From: Deltaproteobacteria bacterium
GTDB taxonomy: Bacteria; Desulfobacterota; Desulfobacteria; Desulfobacterales; SURF-7
Direction of reading: 5' to 3'
Length of the DNA stretch: 17,940 nt
NCBI GenBank assembly: GCA_019307665.1
Contig: JAFDJC010000021.1
Coordinates: 1-17,940 of the forward strand
The notes beneath the pieces were generated by a model that made no database searches, was not told the origin of the DNA, and saw only the letters and a program-made list of their open reading frames with translations. Positions 1 to 7,519 of the stretch are shown here, piece after piece. Made by a program: the position numbers and the translations under genes. How positions within the stretch are numbered: position 1 is the first letter of the stretch; the number at the start of each line of letters is the position of its first letter.

Positions 1-489
1 TTTTTCTTTTTCGCCTTCTTCTTCGTCTGGTTCGATTTCAGATGAATCGACGGTATCTGCAACTTCAGCAGCTTCAACCTTTGTCTGTTCTGCAGCAGCT
101 TCAACCTTTGTCTGTTCTGCAGCAGCTTCAGCCTTTGCCTGTTCTGCCGCAGCAGCCTCCTCTGCTTTGGAAAGTTCCAGTTGAATCGCCTCCGGATCAA
201 CTTCTTTGTCAAGAACGATGGTCATGAACTTTAAAACACGGTCGTCGATTCGGAAAGACCGCTCCATTTCATCCACAAGATTACCGTCACCGCAGTAATT
301 GATTAGAACATAATAGCCGCGGTTCTTTTTCTTGATGTCATAGGCGAGTTTTTTTATTCCCCATTCATCAAAAACAACCAGGATGCCGTTATAGTCTGAA
401 ATCAGATTTTTTGTTTTTTCAAAGACTTGACCACGTTCTGTTTCGGAGAGATCGGGATCGGAAATAAAGATGGCTTCATATCTTCTCAT
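1..489 (-). CDS. rpsF: 30S ribosomal protein S6, 3' end outside window
   Basis: The leftward reading frame begins MRRYEAIFISDPDLSE, the typical S6 start, and is open for 163 codons to the left edge. S6 binds 16S rRNA and S18 in the small-subunit platform. The S6 fold occupies about residues 1-97 (for example GIKKLAYDIKKKNRGYYV near residues 44-61). After it comes a long tail rich in Ala, Glu, Gln and Lys, with three copies of a 9-residue unit (EAAAEQTKV type), then an acidic stretch ending in D/E/K. E. coli S6 is only about 130-135 residues with a short acidic tail, so this one is extended. The start is set by an AAGGAG site 6-7 bases upstream of the ATG. rpsR and rplI would be expected further left, outside the window. 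Identity is certain; the C-terminus is not visible. Confidence 0.96.
   Translation of the reverse strand, partial: MRRYEAIFISDPDLSETERGQVFEKTKNLISDYNGILVVFDEWGIKKLAYDIKKKNRGYYVLINYCGDGNLVDEMERSFRIDDRVLKFMTIVLDKEVDPEAIQLELSKAEEAAAAEQAKAEAAAEQTKVEAAAEQTKVEAAEVADTVDSSEIEPDEEEGEKEK
72..152 (-). repeat. Three tandem 27-bp units in the S6 tail
   Basis: Units lie at 72-98, 99-125 and 126-152. The first two are identical and the third differs at a few bases (Thr and Val codons become Ala codons). Each encodes nine residues, EAAAEQTKV or a variant, in frame with rpsF. Copy number could vary between strains without breaking the frame. Confidence 0.9.
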
Positions 490-574
490 AAAGCCTCCTT
501 CCGGATTTAAAGCCCCGGCCAGCTAAAAACCGGAGCAAGGATTAAGTATAATAGTACTGTAATTAAAAACTGCT

Positions 575-604
575 TATTTAACACCGCATAAATAAGACTG
601 TCAA
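575..604 (-). promoter_or_regulatory. Candidate sigma-70 promoter for rpsF
   Basis: On the minus strand a perfect TTGACA (complement of 599-604) is followed after 18 bases by TAAATA (complement of 575-580). It lies about 85 bases upstream of the rpsF start and points leftward. The -10 box is weak, so this is a candidate only. Confidence 0.4.
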
Positions 605-606
605 GA

Positions 607-637
607 TTTTAATTGAAACATGTTTTTAATTGAAACA
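607..637. repeat. Direct repeat TTTTAATTGAAACA between divergent genes
   Basis: The 14-mer TTTTAATTGAAACA occurs at 607-620 and again at 624-637, with starts 17 bases apart. It sits between the two divergent promoter candidates (575-604 leftward, 665-693 rightward). It could be a regulator site or simply a local duplication. Confidence 0.6.
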
Positions 638-664
638 GATTAATTTAAACAGGATGTCAATGCC

Positions 665-693
665 TTGACACACAATTGTATCTTCTATATAAA
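665..693 (+). promoter_or_regulatory. Sigma-70 promoter for the outer-membrane-type gene at 777
   Basis: A perfect -35 box TTGACA (665-670) and a TATAAA -10 box (688-693) are separated by 17 bases, near-consensus for the housekeeping sigma factor. The expected start point near 700 leaves a leader of about 75 bases before the gene. Confidence 0.65.
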
Positions 694-776
694 AAGATAC
701 TCGAAAAGTGAGCTTGTCGGAATGGACTTGAGACCGTTTACCAAATTGTATTGCAATTAACAAAGGAGGAGCATTG

Positions 777-1742
777 ATGAAACGATTTAATCTGATTCTT
801 GTTGGCTTTTTTTTACTGATATTCGTGTGTATAGCGCCTCTGCACGCATATGATTTGCCGGCGGTCAATTTAGGATTTACGAGTTTTCTGGATGGCGGTC
901 CGCCTGCAGGGCCTGGATTTTATTTTTCACAGTATCTGCAACACTGGAGTTCGAATGACTTTAAGGACCATAACGGCGATGCAATTTTCCCTTCAGGTTC
1001 AGGTGTTGATGAGGATTTAAATGCCTGTATCAGTTTGACCCAGGTCCTCTACCAGTCAGATCGGAAACTACTTTTTGGAGGGAAATGGGGAGTGGATGTG
1101 ATCGTTCCCATGGTTTCCCTTAACATGGACTATAATGTGTCAAACCCTAATTTTCCCCAGGATAACAGTACCGGGGTGGGAGACATTCTGATCGGCCCCT
1201 ATTTGCAGTGGGATCCGATTATGGGTAAAAACGGACCGATCTTCATGCATCGCATTGAGTTCCAGATGATTTTCCCAACCGGTAAATATGATGAAAACAA
1301 GGAGCTCAATCCAGGAAGCAATTTTTTTTCATTCAACCCCTACTGGGCTGGAACACTTTTTATCACCCCAAAGTTTACCGCAACCACTCGCATTCATTAT
1401 CTGTGGAATGCGAAAAATGATGATCCCAACAGAAACTTCGGTAACGCCGATGACACACAGGCCGGGCAGGCGATCCATATCAATTTTGCCACCGCATACG
1501 AACTGTTGCCCAAACAACTTCGCGCGGGGATCAACGCTTATTATCTGAAACAGATTACCGATACCAAAATGGATGGTGATGATGTTCCCGATAGAAAGGA
1601 AGCTGTTCTGGGCATAGGACCGGGCATGGTGTACCATTTTTCTCAAGATGATCATATATTCTTTAACATCTATTTTGAAACATTGGCGGAAAACCGGCCC
1701 CAAGGAAACCGGTGTAACCTTCGCTGGGTGCACCATTTTTAA
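777..1742 (+). CDS. Secreted beta-barrel-like protein of the phenol meta-pathway/SphA-type family
   Basis: The 321-residue product starts with a clear Sec signal peptide (MKRFNLILVG, a hydrophobic run, cleavage near LHA|YD). The rest is rich in aromatic and polar residues in alternating strands, with asparagine/aspartate-rich loops and a terminal phenylalanine (WVHHF), all usual for an outer-membrane barrel. Features such as GVGDILIGPYLQWDP and FPTGKYDENKELNPGSN resemble the family annotated as 'involved in meta-pathway of phenol degradation' (SphA-like), members of which are thought to act as channels for hydrophobic compounds. The ATG at 777 is preferred over the TTG at 774 because AAAGGAGG (762-769) then lies 7 bases upstream. 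The gene is monocistronic: own promoter upstream and a strong hairpin downstream. The barrel assignment is good; the substrate is unknown. Confidence 0.8.
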   Translation: MKRFNLILVGFFLLIFVCIAPLHAYDLPAVNLGFTSFLDGGPPAGPGFYFSQYLQHWSSNDFKDHNGDAIFPSGSGVDEDLNACISLTQVLYQSDRKLLFGGKWGVDVIVPMVSLNMDYNVSNPNFPQDNSTGVGDILIGPYLQWDPIMGKNGPIFMHRIEFQMIFPTGKYDENKELNPGSNFFSFNPYWAGTLFITPKFTATTRIHYLWNAKNDDPNRNFGNADDTQAGQAIHINFATAYELLPKQLRAGINAYYLKQITDTKMDGDDVPDRKEAVLGIGPGMVYHFSQDDHIFFNIYFETLAENRPQGNRCNLRWVHHF

Positions 1743-1778
1743 AAATCATATGGGCTGTATACATGCAATGGTTTGCAG

Positions 1779-1808
1779 AACCCGGATATTTCAAGCAATA
1801 TCCGGGTT
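1779..1808 (+). terminator. Hairpin terminator after the barrel-protein gene
   Basis: AACCCGGATATT (1779-1790) pairs perfectly with AATATCCGGGTT (1797-1808) over 12 bp, with a six-base loop TCAAGC. Only a short T-rich stretch follows, so it may be an imperfect intrinsic terminator. It lies 37 bases after the stop codon and before the YjbQ gene. Confidence 0.65.
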
Positions 1809-1871
1809 TATTCAAGCATTTAAAACCTGGTCCTCTGGGTCAGGATTCTTTATTTCAGAGAGGTGCTTGTC

Positions 1872-2261
1872 ATGTTTTTTTCCATCCAATCCGGTTCGCG
1901 ATCACAGATGATCGATATCACGCCTAAAATACAGGAAACAATCGATGCGGTCGGTATAACAGACGGCATGGTTATGGTGTTTTCTCCCCACACAACTGCA
2001 GCCGTGACCATCAATGAAAATGCTGATCCCAGCGTACCTGTGGATATTGAAACCATCCTTGACAGGATGATTCCATGGAAAGCCGACTATCGACATATGG
2101 AGGGAAACTCGGCAGCCCATGCCAAGTCATCCCTTGTGGGCGCATCCGAGTTGGTGGCAATAGAGAACGGTCAGCTGATATTGGGTACCTGGCAGAGTGT
2201 CTTTTTTTGCGAATTTGATGGTCCGCGCAAACGCAAAGTCCAGCTCAGTTTTTTTCCATGA
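1872..2261 (+). CDS. yjbQ: YjbQ/UPF0047 family protein
   Basis: The 129-residue product matches the compact YjbQ fold. Conserved blocks are visible in order: SPHTTAAVTINENADP (38-53), DRMIPWKADYRHMEGNSAAH (64-83), KSSLVGAS (85-92), and a C-terminal EFDGPRKRKVQL stretch. The conserved His residues (40, 75, 83) are present. Members from E. coli and elsewhere show thiamine-phosphate-synthase activity in vitro or in complementation, and many databases call it 'secondary thiamine-phosphate synthase', but the true cellular role is unsettled. The ATG at 1872 is chosen because AGAGAGG (1857-1863) sits 8 bases upstream; a GTG at 1863 would overlap that site. It lies between a terminator and pldA and shows no clear functional link to either. 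Confidence 0.92.
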   Translation: MFFSIQSGSRSQMIDITPKIQETIDAVGITDGMVMVFSPHTTAAVTINENADPSVPVDIETILDRMIPWKADYRHMEGNSAAHAKSSLVGASELVAIENGQLILGTWQSVFFCEFDGPRKRKVQLSFFP

Positions 2262-2445
2262 CCAGTTCTTCTCTTTCGCTTATAATGAATTCCGAGCCCC
2301 TTTATTTTTTCAGAGCATAAAAATTCTTTACTTTTATTTAGGGGGTGTACGGATTTTGTATCATGTTGACATCCAGGCAGATCAATTGCTAAAAGTGTTT
2401 TTCAAAGGTTTACAGTTCGGCACTCAATTGGAGGCTCTTTTCAAC

Positions 2446-3387
2446 ATGATTAAAATTGTCGTCACTCTGTTAATCTTATTGCAAGCCGCTTTTGCTTTTT
2501 CCGAAAACCTTGGAATGGCTGAAGGCGCCGCACATGATGATTTAGTAACCGAGAAACCATTAAAATTATCTGATTCGAATTTACCGGAACCTGAAAATGA
2601 ACAGCCCCGGGATAAGGATGCCGATCAGCAAAACCAGTATAAAAATCTGGATGACCTGTTTACCCTTTATCAGCCTTATATGGGAAATATAAGTCCCCAT
2701 GAACCCATTTATTTTCTTGTCGGAACAGACCCTGAAAAAAGCAAGTTTCAGTTGAGCCTGAAGTATCGATTTTTAAATCCCGAAGGCTCCTGGAGCCAGG
2801 CGCACCCCTGGCTGCAGGGCTTCCATATTGCATATACACAGACCTCTTACTGGGATTTAGAATCAGACTCCAAGCCCTTCGAGGATACAAGCTATAAACC
2901 GGAATTCTTTTATCGTTCTTCAAATCTAAACTTCATGGGTCGTAAAGTCACCAACTGCTTCATTCAAACCGGGTATCAGCATGAATCCAACGGCCAGGGC
3001 GGTGATAATTCCCGGGCAACCGACATATTTTATGTAAGACCTATTTTTATTTTTTATCATGAAAGCAGTCAGCTCGGCTTTTCAGTTTCACCCAAAATAT
3101 GGGGATATCTATCAAACGAAGATAAGGATCTTAAGGACTATCGGGGATACTTTGATCTGGAACTTGCATGTGGGAAAGCGGATAGCCTGGTAGCGCAATC
3201 GAGCTTTCGATGGGCCAAGGAAGGTGCGTCAATACAATTGGATCTCACCTACCCGTTACGCGAAATCCTGTTTGAAAATTTTGATATCTATCTGCAGGTT
3301 CAGTACGCCAACAGCCTGGCTGAAAGTCTTCTAAACTTTAGAAAAAGGACAAAAGCATTAAGAATCGGTTTTGCCATTATTCGATAA
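2446..3387 (+). CDS. pldA: Outer-membrane phospholipase A (OMPLA)
   Basis: The 313-residue product has a signal peptide (residues 1-17, cleavage near AFA|FS), a charged low-complexity linker of about 50 residues (DSNLPEPENEQPRDKDADQQ), then a 12-strand-type barrel. The active-site segment YQHESNGQGGDNSR (177-190) matches the OMPLA signature, giving His179 and Ser181 as nucleophile pair; the position equivalent to E. coli Asn156 is Asp193. OMPLA hydrolyses phospholipids in the outer leaflet of the outer membrane as a calcium-dependent dimer. The ATG at 2446 with GGAGG (2430-2434) upstream is chosen because it gives an N-terminal signal peptide; the frame is open further upstream but those codons overlap yjbQ. 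Family assignment is firm, activity is inferred. Confidence 0.9.
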   Translation: MIKIVVTLLILLQAAFAFSENLGMAEGAAHDDLVTEKPLKLSDSNLPEPENEQPRDKDADQQNQYKNLDDLFTLYQPYMGNISPHEPIYFLVGTDPEKSKFQLSLKYRFLNPEGSWSQAHPWLQGFHIAYTQTSYWDLESDSKPFEDTSYKPEFFYRSSNLNFMGRKVTNCFIQTGYQHESNGQGGDNSRATDIFYVRPIFIFYHESSQLGFSVSPKIWGYLSNEDKDLKDYRGYFDLELACGKADSLVAQSSFRWAKEGASIQLDLTYPLREILFENFDIYLQVQYANSLAESLLNFRKRTKALRIGFAIIR

Positions 3388-3516
3388 AGGCTCATACCAT
3401 GTAGAAGCACAAAATCGATATAAATTGATAAAAAATTCTGAAATTATATTGGCTTATTGAATAAAATGTGATTTGAGAACTGTATGATCTCAACTAAAGA
3501 TAGGGGAGGACAATAA

Positions 3517-4896
3517 ATGGATACAAAAGACCGGCGCTTTCTGGATCGATTGGCATCAAAAAATATTTCACGAAGAGATTTTATCAGATATTCATCGGCG
3601 ACACTTGCTGTTGCGTCAGTGCCGAAACTGACCGGCTGTGCCACTTATCAGCCGAGGCAGGACTGCCAAGATCAGCTTATCAATGGCCTCGACAGGTATC
3701 ATGAAAACGTATTTGAAGAATCAAAGATCGGTAGTATCCGTCTGAACAACAGGGTTATCAGGTCTGCAACCACCCTCGGCCTTGGCGATCCAAACGGCAA
3801 TCCTACCAAAGAACTCGGGGATGCTTATGCCGAGCTGGCCATGGGTGGTGTGGGGGCGATTATTACCGGGTTTTCAATAGTTCAGAAGAACGGAGTCCCG
3901 GGAATACCCAATGCGTTATTAATAGATCAGGATGATCAGGTAAGAGCATATAGGAAAATGTCTGAGGCTGCGCATTTGCATAATACACCGATTATCATGC
4001 AGATTGGTCATGCCGGACGACAGACAAGACGAGCAATTACAGGCGAAAAACCGGTTGCACCATCCCCTGTTCCCGATAAAGTCTACGATGAAGAAACACC
4101 TAGGGCGCTGACGGATCTTGAGATCAATGATATTATCCAAAATTTTATTAAAGCGATTGAACGTGCCAGGGATTCCGGTTATGACGGCGTGCAGCTGCAC
4201 GTAGCCCATGGCTACCTGTTGTCGGCTTTTCTTTCCTCAGATACAAACAGGAGGGAGGATCAATGGGGCGGAAGCCTGGAGAACAGATTCCGGATTGTCA
4301 GAGAGATTTATGAAGGCGCAAGAAAACGCGTGGGAGACTATCCGATTCTTGTCAAGGTGAATGGCTACGACTTTCAGTCCAATGGAATGAGGGTGGAAGA
4401 GATGGCCCAAATTGCTACCATGCTTGAAAATGTTGGTTGTGATGCTATTGAGGTGTCCTCCGGAATCGCAAACGATGGCTTTGCCACCTCTCGGGTGCCC
4501 GAGATTCCAACCGAGGCTATCCTGGAATTCCATTTTAAATACAAAGACAGTCCGTATATCGTAAAGAAGCTTCTGCCCGTCTTTGCGCCGCTCCTCGTCG
4601 ACAGGCCGGAGCCGATCTATAACTATAATGTCTGCGCTGCAGAGACGATTAAGCAGCACGTGGGAATTCCTGTTATTGTGGTGGGCGGAATTCGCAACCT
4701 GCATGACATTGAGCAGATCATCGGAAGGAATATGGCGGATTACGTGTCCATGGGGCGACCTTTTATCATAGAGCCGGATATCGTGAGCAAGTTCAAAGAA
4801 GAGAGCCAGAAGTCATCAGAGTGTATCTCCTGTGCTTTTTGTTTGCTTGCCCTCGCGGAGGGGCCGACGCGGTGTTTTTATGGTGAAATATCCTGA
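3517..4896 (+). CDS. Old-yellow-enzyme family NAD(P)H:flavin oxidoreductase with Tat signal and lipobox
   Basis: The 459-residue product opens with a twin-arginine segment SRRDFIRYS (18-26), a hydrophobic stretch and LTGC (38-41), so it looks exported folded and lipid-anchored at Cys41. The body is an FMN-binding TIM barrel: HAGRQT (165-170), HVAHGYLLSAFLSSDTNRR (228-246), QWGGSLENR (249-257), and a phosphate-binding VVGGIR near 388-393. His228 and Tyr233 fit substrate binding and proton donation. Near the end Cys436, 439, 442 and 453 form a CxxCxxC-x10-C motif like the 4Fe-4S site of 2,4-dienoyl-CoA reductase relatives, but the FAD/NADPH domain of those 670-residue enzymes is absent. Start fixed by GGGGAGGA 6 bases upstream. 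It likely reduces an activated C=C bond or similar acceptor; substrate and electron donor unknown. Confidence 0.88.
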   Translation: MDTKDRRFLDRLASKNISRRDFIRYSSATLAVASVPKLTGCATYQPRQDCQDQLINGLDRYHENVFEESKIGSIRLNNRVIRSATTLGLGDPNGNPTKELGDAYAELAMGGVGAIITGFSIVQKNGVPGIPNALLIDQDDQVRAYRKMSEAAHLHNTPIIMQIGHAGRQTRRAITGEKPVAPSPVPDKVYDEETPRALTDLEINDIIQNFIKAIERARDSGYDGVQLHVAHGYLLSAFLSSDTNRREDQWGGSLENRFRIVREIYEGARKRVGDYPILVKVNGYDFQSNGMRVEEMAQIATMLENVGCDAIEVSSGIANDGFATSRVPEIPTEAILEFHFKYKDSPYIVKKLLPVFAPLLVDRPEPIYNYNVCAAETIKQHVGIPVIVVGGIRNLHDIEQIIGRNMADYVSMGRPFIIEPDIVSKFKEESQKSSECISCAFCLLALAEGPTRCFYGEIS

Positions 4897-4908
4897 GCCT
4901 GGTTTTAG

Positions 4909-6021
4909 TTAAAAACAGTCATCAACTTTGCGGTATTCCATGCCGAACGCATCAGCTACCTGGGGACAGGTCAACCAGCCTTTATACACGTTAACTCCCC
5001 CGGCAAGGTTTCTGTCGCTGGCAACGGCCTGTTTCAGTCCCTTGTCGGCAAGAGCAATCACATAAGGCAGTGTTGCATTGGTCAGTGCAAATGTTGATGT
5101 CCTTGGTACGGCACCAGGCATATTTGTTACGCAATAGTGGACAATATTGTCGATTACGTAAGTGGGGTTGTTGTGATCAGTTGGCCGACTGGTTTCAGCG
5201 CAGCCGCCCTGGTCGATGGCAACATCAACAAATGCAGACCCGGGCTCCATTTTTGAAAGATATTCTTTTTTAACCAGCTTTGGTGCACGGGCACCGGGAA
5301 TCAGAACCGTCCCGATCACCAGATCCGCCTGGAGAACACTTGCTTCAATATTAGTTTGGTTGGACATCAGGGTTGTTACTTGTGACCGAAAGATGTGGTC
5401 AAGGTATCGCAGGCGTTTGAGATTGATGTCGAGTATCGTTACATTTGCCCCCATGCCCACAGCAAGTTGTGCGGCATTTATGCCGGCTATTCCGCCGCCG
5501 AGTATGACCACCCCGGCGGGTTCAACACCCGGGACACCTGAAAGCAGAAGGCCTTTTCCATTATTTATCTTTTCAAGACAGAAGCAGCCCATCTGTACAG
5601 CAAGGCGCCCGGCGACTTCGCTCATGGGTGCAAGAAGAGGCAGGCTGCCGTCATCATGCTGAATGGTTTCGTAGGCGATACCGATTACCTTGTTGTCAAG
5701 CATTGTTTGGGTGAGTATTTTATCCGCTGCGAGATGAAGAAATGTAAAAACAATCTGTCCATTTTTCATTCGAATGAATTCCGGGCCAATCGGTTCTTTG
5801 ACTTTGACGATCATATCAGCTGTTGCCCAGACCTCATCGGCTGTATGTAAGATAGATGCACCAGACCTGATAAAGTCAGTGTCGGAAAAGCCTGAACCTG
5901 AACCCGCTTTTTTTTCCACAAAGACCTGATGGCCCTTTTCGGTAAGAATGGCAGCACCTGCGGGTGTTAGTGAAATTCTATTTTCCCTGGTTTTAATCTC
6001 CTTTGGGATTCCGATTTTCAT
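4909..6021 (-). CDS. ald: Alanine dehydrogenase
   Basis: The 370-residue product is full length for NAD-dependent alanine dehydrogenase (pyruvate + ammonia + NADH to L-alanine and back), a cytoplasmic hexamer in characterised cases. It starts MKIGIPKEIKTRENRISLTP. The known pyruvate-binding and catalytic positions are all present at the standard numbering: Arg15, Lys75, His96 and Asp270. The Rossmann glycine motif GGGIAG is at 175-180. A GAGGAG site lies about 8 bases before the ATG. The gene converges on the flavoenzyme gene with 12 bases between stops and is divergent from an antiporter gene. A strong promoter with a palindrome at the start point suggests repressor control. In sulfate reducers the enzyme can serve alanine use or redox and nitrogen balance; which applies here is not visible. 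Confidence 0.97.
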   Translation of the reverse strand: MKIGIPKEIKTRENRISLTPAGAAILTEKGHQVFVEKKAGSGSGFSDTDFIRSGASILHTADEVWATADMIVKVKEPIGPEFIRMKNGQIVFTFLHLAADKILTQTMLDNKVIGIAYETIQHDDGSLPLLAPMSEVAGRLAVQMGCFCLEKINNGKGLLLSGVPGVEPAGVVILGGGIAGINAAQLAVGMGANVTILDINLKRLRYLDHIFRSQVTTLMSNQTNIEASVLQADLVIGTVLIPGARAPKLVKKEYLSKMEPGSAFVDVAIDQGGCAETSRPTDHNNPTYVIDNIVHYCVTNMPGAVPRTSTFALTNATLPYVIALADKGLKQAVASDRNLAGGVNVYKGWLTCPQVADAFGMEYRKVDDCF

Positions 6022-6034
6022 GGTATGCTCCTCT

Positions 6035-6050
6035 GTGAGTGAACACTCAC
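6035..6050. promoter_or_regulatory. Palindromic operator GTGAGTG-AA-CACTCAC
   Basis: Perfect 7-bp inverted repeat with a two-base centre. It lies just downstream of the -10 box of the leftward ald promoter, over the expected start point, and 13 bases upstream of the ald ATG. Shape and position fit a TetR-type or similar dimeric repressor of ald. It ends 117 bases before the rightward antiporter start and could affect that gene too. Confidence 0.6.
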
Positions 6051-6054
6051 TTTA

Positions 6055-6083
6055 AAGATAAATTTAATGCTTTTTTTTGTCAA
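6055..6083 (-). promoter_or_regulatory. Promoter of ald
   Basis: On the minus strand TTGACA (complement of 6078-6083) is followed after exactly 17 bases by TATCTT (complement of 6055-6060). Predicted start is near 6048, inside the palindrome at 6035-6050. Confidence 0.6.
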
Positions 6084-6167
6084 CAAACAATATTTGGTGT
6101 GTCAATATATGATGAGCGCAAAAAAAGATTATGGATTTCTGTAAAAAAATACGATACTCAGGAAACC

Positions 6168-7364
6168 ATGAAGATTTTTTTTGTCCTTATCATCATCCTT
6201 TTCCTTGCATTCAGCGGCTATCATTTAACATTCCGCAGTTTACGGCTCCCCCTTTTTGCACGAAAGTTTTATCTCACGGGAATTGAATTTCTATTTCTCG
6301 GTCTCTTGCTGGGCCCTCAGTTTTTCAATATCATGGACGTTGAAACCTATTTTAACCTGCAGCCGCTTGTGGGTCTTTTGCTTGGATGGATAGGTCTGAT
6401 TTGTGGTTTTCAATTCGAAATCAGGATGCTTAGACGCGCTCCGGTCGAATTTCTATTGTCAGGCATTCTGGTGGGCCTGTTTGTTTGGGGGTGTGTCTTC
6501 GGCGCTGCATATCTGGTGTTGACGTTCTTCTTTTCTTTTAGCCGGGTTGCAAACATCTTAATAGCCATAACGCTGGCTTCAACTGCTTCATGTACATCTC
6601 ACACAGGGCTTGCGCTTTTTAGAAAAGATACAGCACCAGAGCGAGTCCCGGTTATTCGTCTGTTAGGGTATATTTCGAGCCTTGACGGATTAATCGGCCT
6701 GATCCTGTTCGGACTTGCATTTCTTTTTCGGCCTTTTCTGGACTCCGGCACTGTATCTTTCCATGATTTTTTTCAAGTGTTGTGGGTCATGATCGGCGTT
6801 GGTGCAGGATTGCTGTTGGTTTTTTCGCTGCTCCTTGCCAAACGAAGAGATTCGGAAGAGTTGATTCTAATTGTCATTGGAGTGGCAGTGTTAGGAAGTG
6901 GAGCTGCCTCTATTCTCGGCATTTCCCCTCTTTTTACCAGTTTTTTCATAGGGTTCTGTGTGGTGAACCTGTCAAGGGAAAAAGAGCGTATTTTTGATAT
7001 GCTGATCAGCATTGAAAAGCCGATCTATCTTCTGGTTCTGTTTTTTCTGGGCGTCAACCTGCACCTGGACTCCGGCTGGCTTTTTGTGCTGGCCCTTCTT
7101 TTTTGCCTATACCGCTACGCCGGCAAAATCGCCGCCGGTTTTTTGCTGGTTCGGTCGATACCGGCGCTTCGGAACTATCCGCCTTTTCTTGGCCTTGGAC
7201 TGCTCGATCAGGGCGGTCTTGCCCTTGCCATTGCCCTTGATTTTCAAATCGGGCTTCAAATCGATATCGCATCATGGGTGGTCAGCCTGGTTCTTCTGGC
7301 GACGATTTACAATGATTTTATCAGCCCGTTTGGTTTGAAGTACTTGCTTTCCGGGGGGAAGTAA
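6168..7364 (+). CDS. CPA2-type cation/proton antiporter
   Basis: The 398-residue product is an integral inner-membrane protein of about 12 hydrophobic segments with almost no soluble tail. Features of the Na+/H+ exchanger-like CPA2 fold: GIEFLFLGLLLGPQF (early helix), an ASTAS stretch (137-141) matching the unwound 'SSTA' segment, and a single buried acid Asp173 in YISSLDGLIG, where KefC-like and NapA-like proteins carry the ion-binding aspartate. One rather than two aspartates hints at electroneutral exchange. The ATG at 6168 is chosen because it starts directly before the first helix (MKIFFVLIIILFLAFSG) and follows AGGAAA; the frame is open up to 6039, but that would overlap the ald promoter and operator. 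Divergent from ald. Ion (Na+ or K+) cannot be told. Confidence 0.85.
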   Translation: MKIFFVLIIILFLAFSGYHLTFRSLRLPLFARKFYLTGIEFLFLGLLLGPQFFNIMDVETYFNLQPLVGLLLGWIGLICGFQFEIRMLRRAPVEFLLSGILVGLFVWGCVFGAAYLVLTFFFSFSRVANILIAITLASTASCTSHTGLALFRKDTAPERVPVIRLLGYISSLDGLIGLILFGLAFLFRPFLDSGTVSFHDFFQVLWVMIGVGAGLLLVFSLLLAKRRDSEELILIVIGVAVLGSGAASILGISPLFTSFFIGFCVVNLSREKERIFDMLISIEKPIYLLVLFFLGVNLHLDSGWLFVLALLFCLYRYAGKIAAGFLLVRSIPALRNYPPFLGLGLLDQGGLALAIALDFQIGLQIDIASWVVSLVLLATIYNDFISPFGLKYLLSGGK

Positions 7365-7446
7365 TGGTTTTATTTTCATAGGAAATGCCGAGCCTTTTAA
7401 GCTTTTTTATATATTTGGATAATGAGTTCGGATATGAGTTTATTAT

Positions 7447-7482
7447 TTGCATGTATGCAAATTAATGCTTGCACACATGCAA
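7447..7482. promoter_or_regulatory. Twin MarR-type operators TTGCA-N4-TGCAA
   Basis: Two palindromes, TTGCATGTATGCAA (7447-7460) and TTGCACACATGCAA (7469-7482), share TTGCA/TGCAA half-sites with four-base centres and lie 22 bp apart centre to centre, about two helical turns, so bound dimers would sit on one DNA face. They also nest in a larger inverted repeat (TATTATTTGCATGT at 7441-7454 with its complement at 7475-7488). They lie 38 bases before the MarR gene start. Autoregulation of the MarR operon is the natural inference. Confidence 0.75.
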
Positions 7483-7519
7483 ATAATAGAATATGTCGTT
7501 ATGATAAGGAGAAAGAAAT

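Noticed and set aside
626..868. Leftward 80-codon frame in the rpsF/barrel-gene gap
   Set aside because: Overlaps the barrel gene's start, promoter and signal peptide; no credible ribosome site or protein pattern.
2366..2394. Promoter for pldA with TTGACA at 2366
   Set aside because: The -35 box is perfect but no acceptable -10 box lies at 16-18 bases; left unassigned.
2197..2445. N-terminal extension of the PldA frame
   Set aside because: It would overlap yjbQ and bury the signal peptide; the ATG at 2446 has a signal peptide directly after it.
4897..4920. Bidirectional terminator between the flavoenzyme and ald genes
   Set aside because: GTTTT and AAAAC can pair, but the stem is only five mostly A-T pairs, too weak to claim.
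6039..6167. N-terminal extension of the antiporter frame
   Set aside because: It would cover the ald promoter and palindrome and add a charged segment before the first helix; ATG at 6168 fits better.
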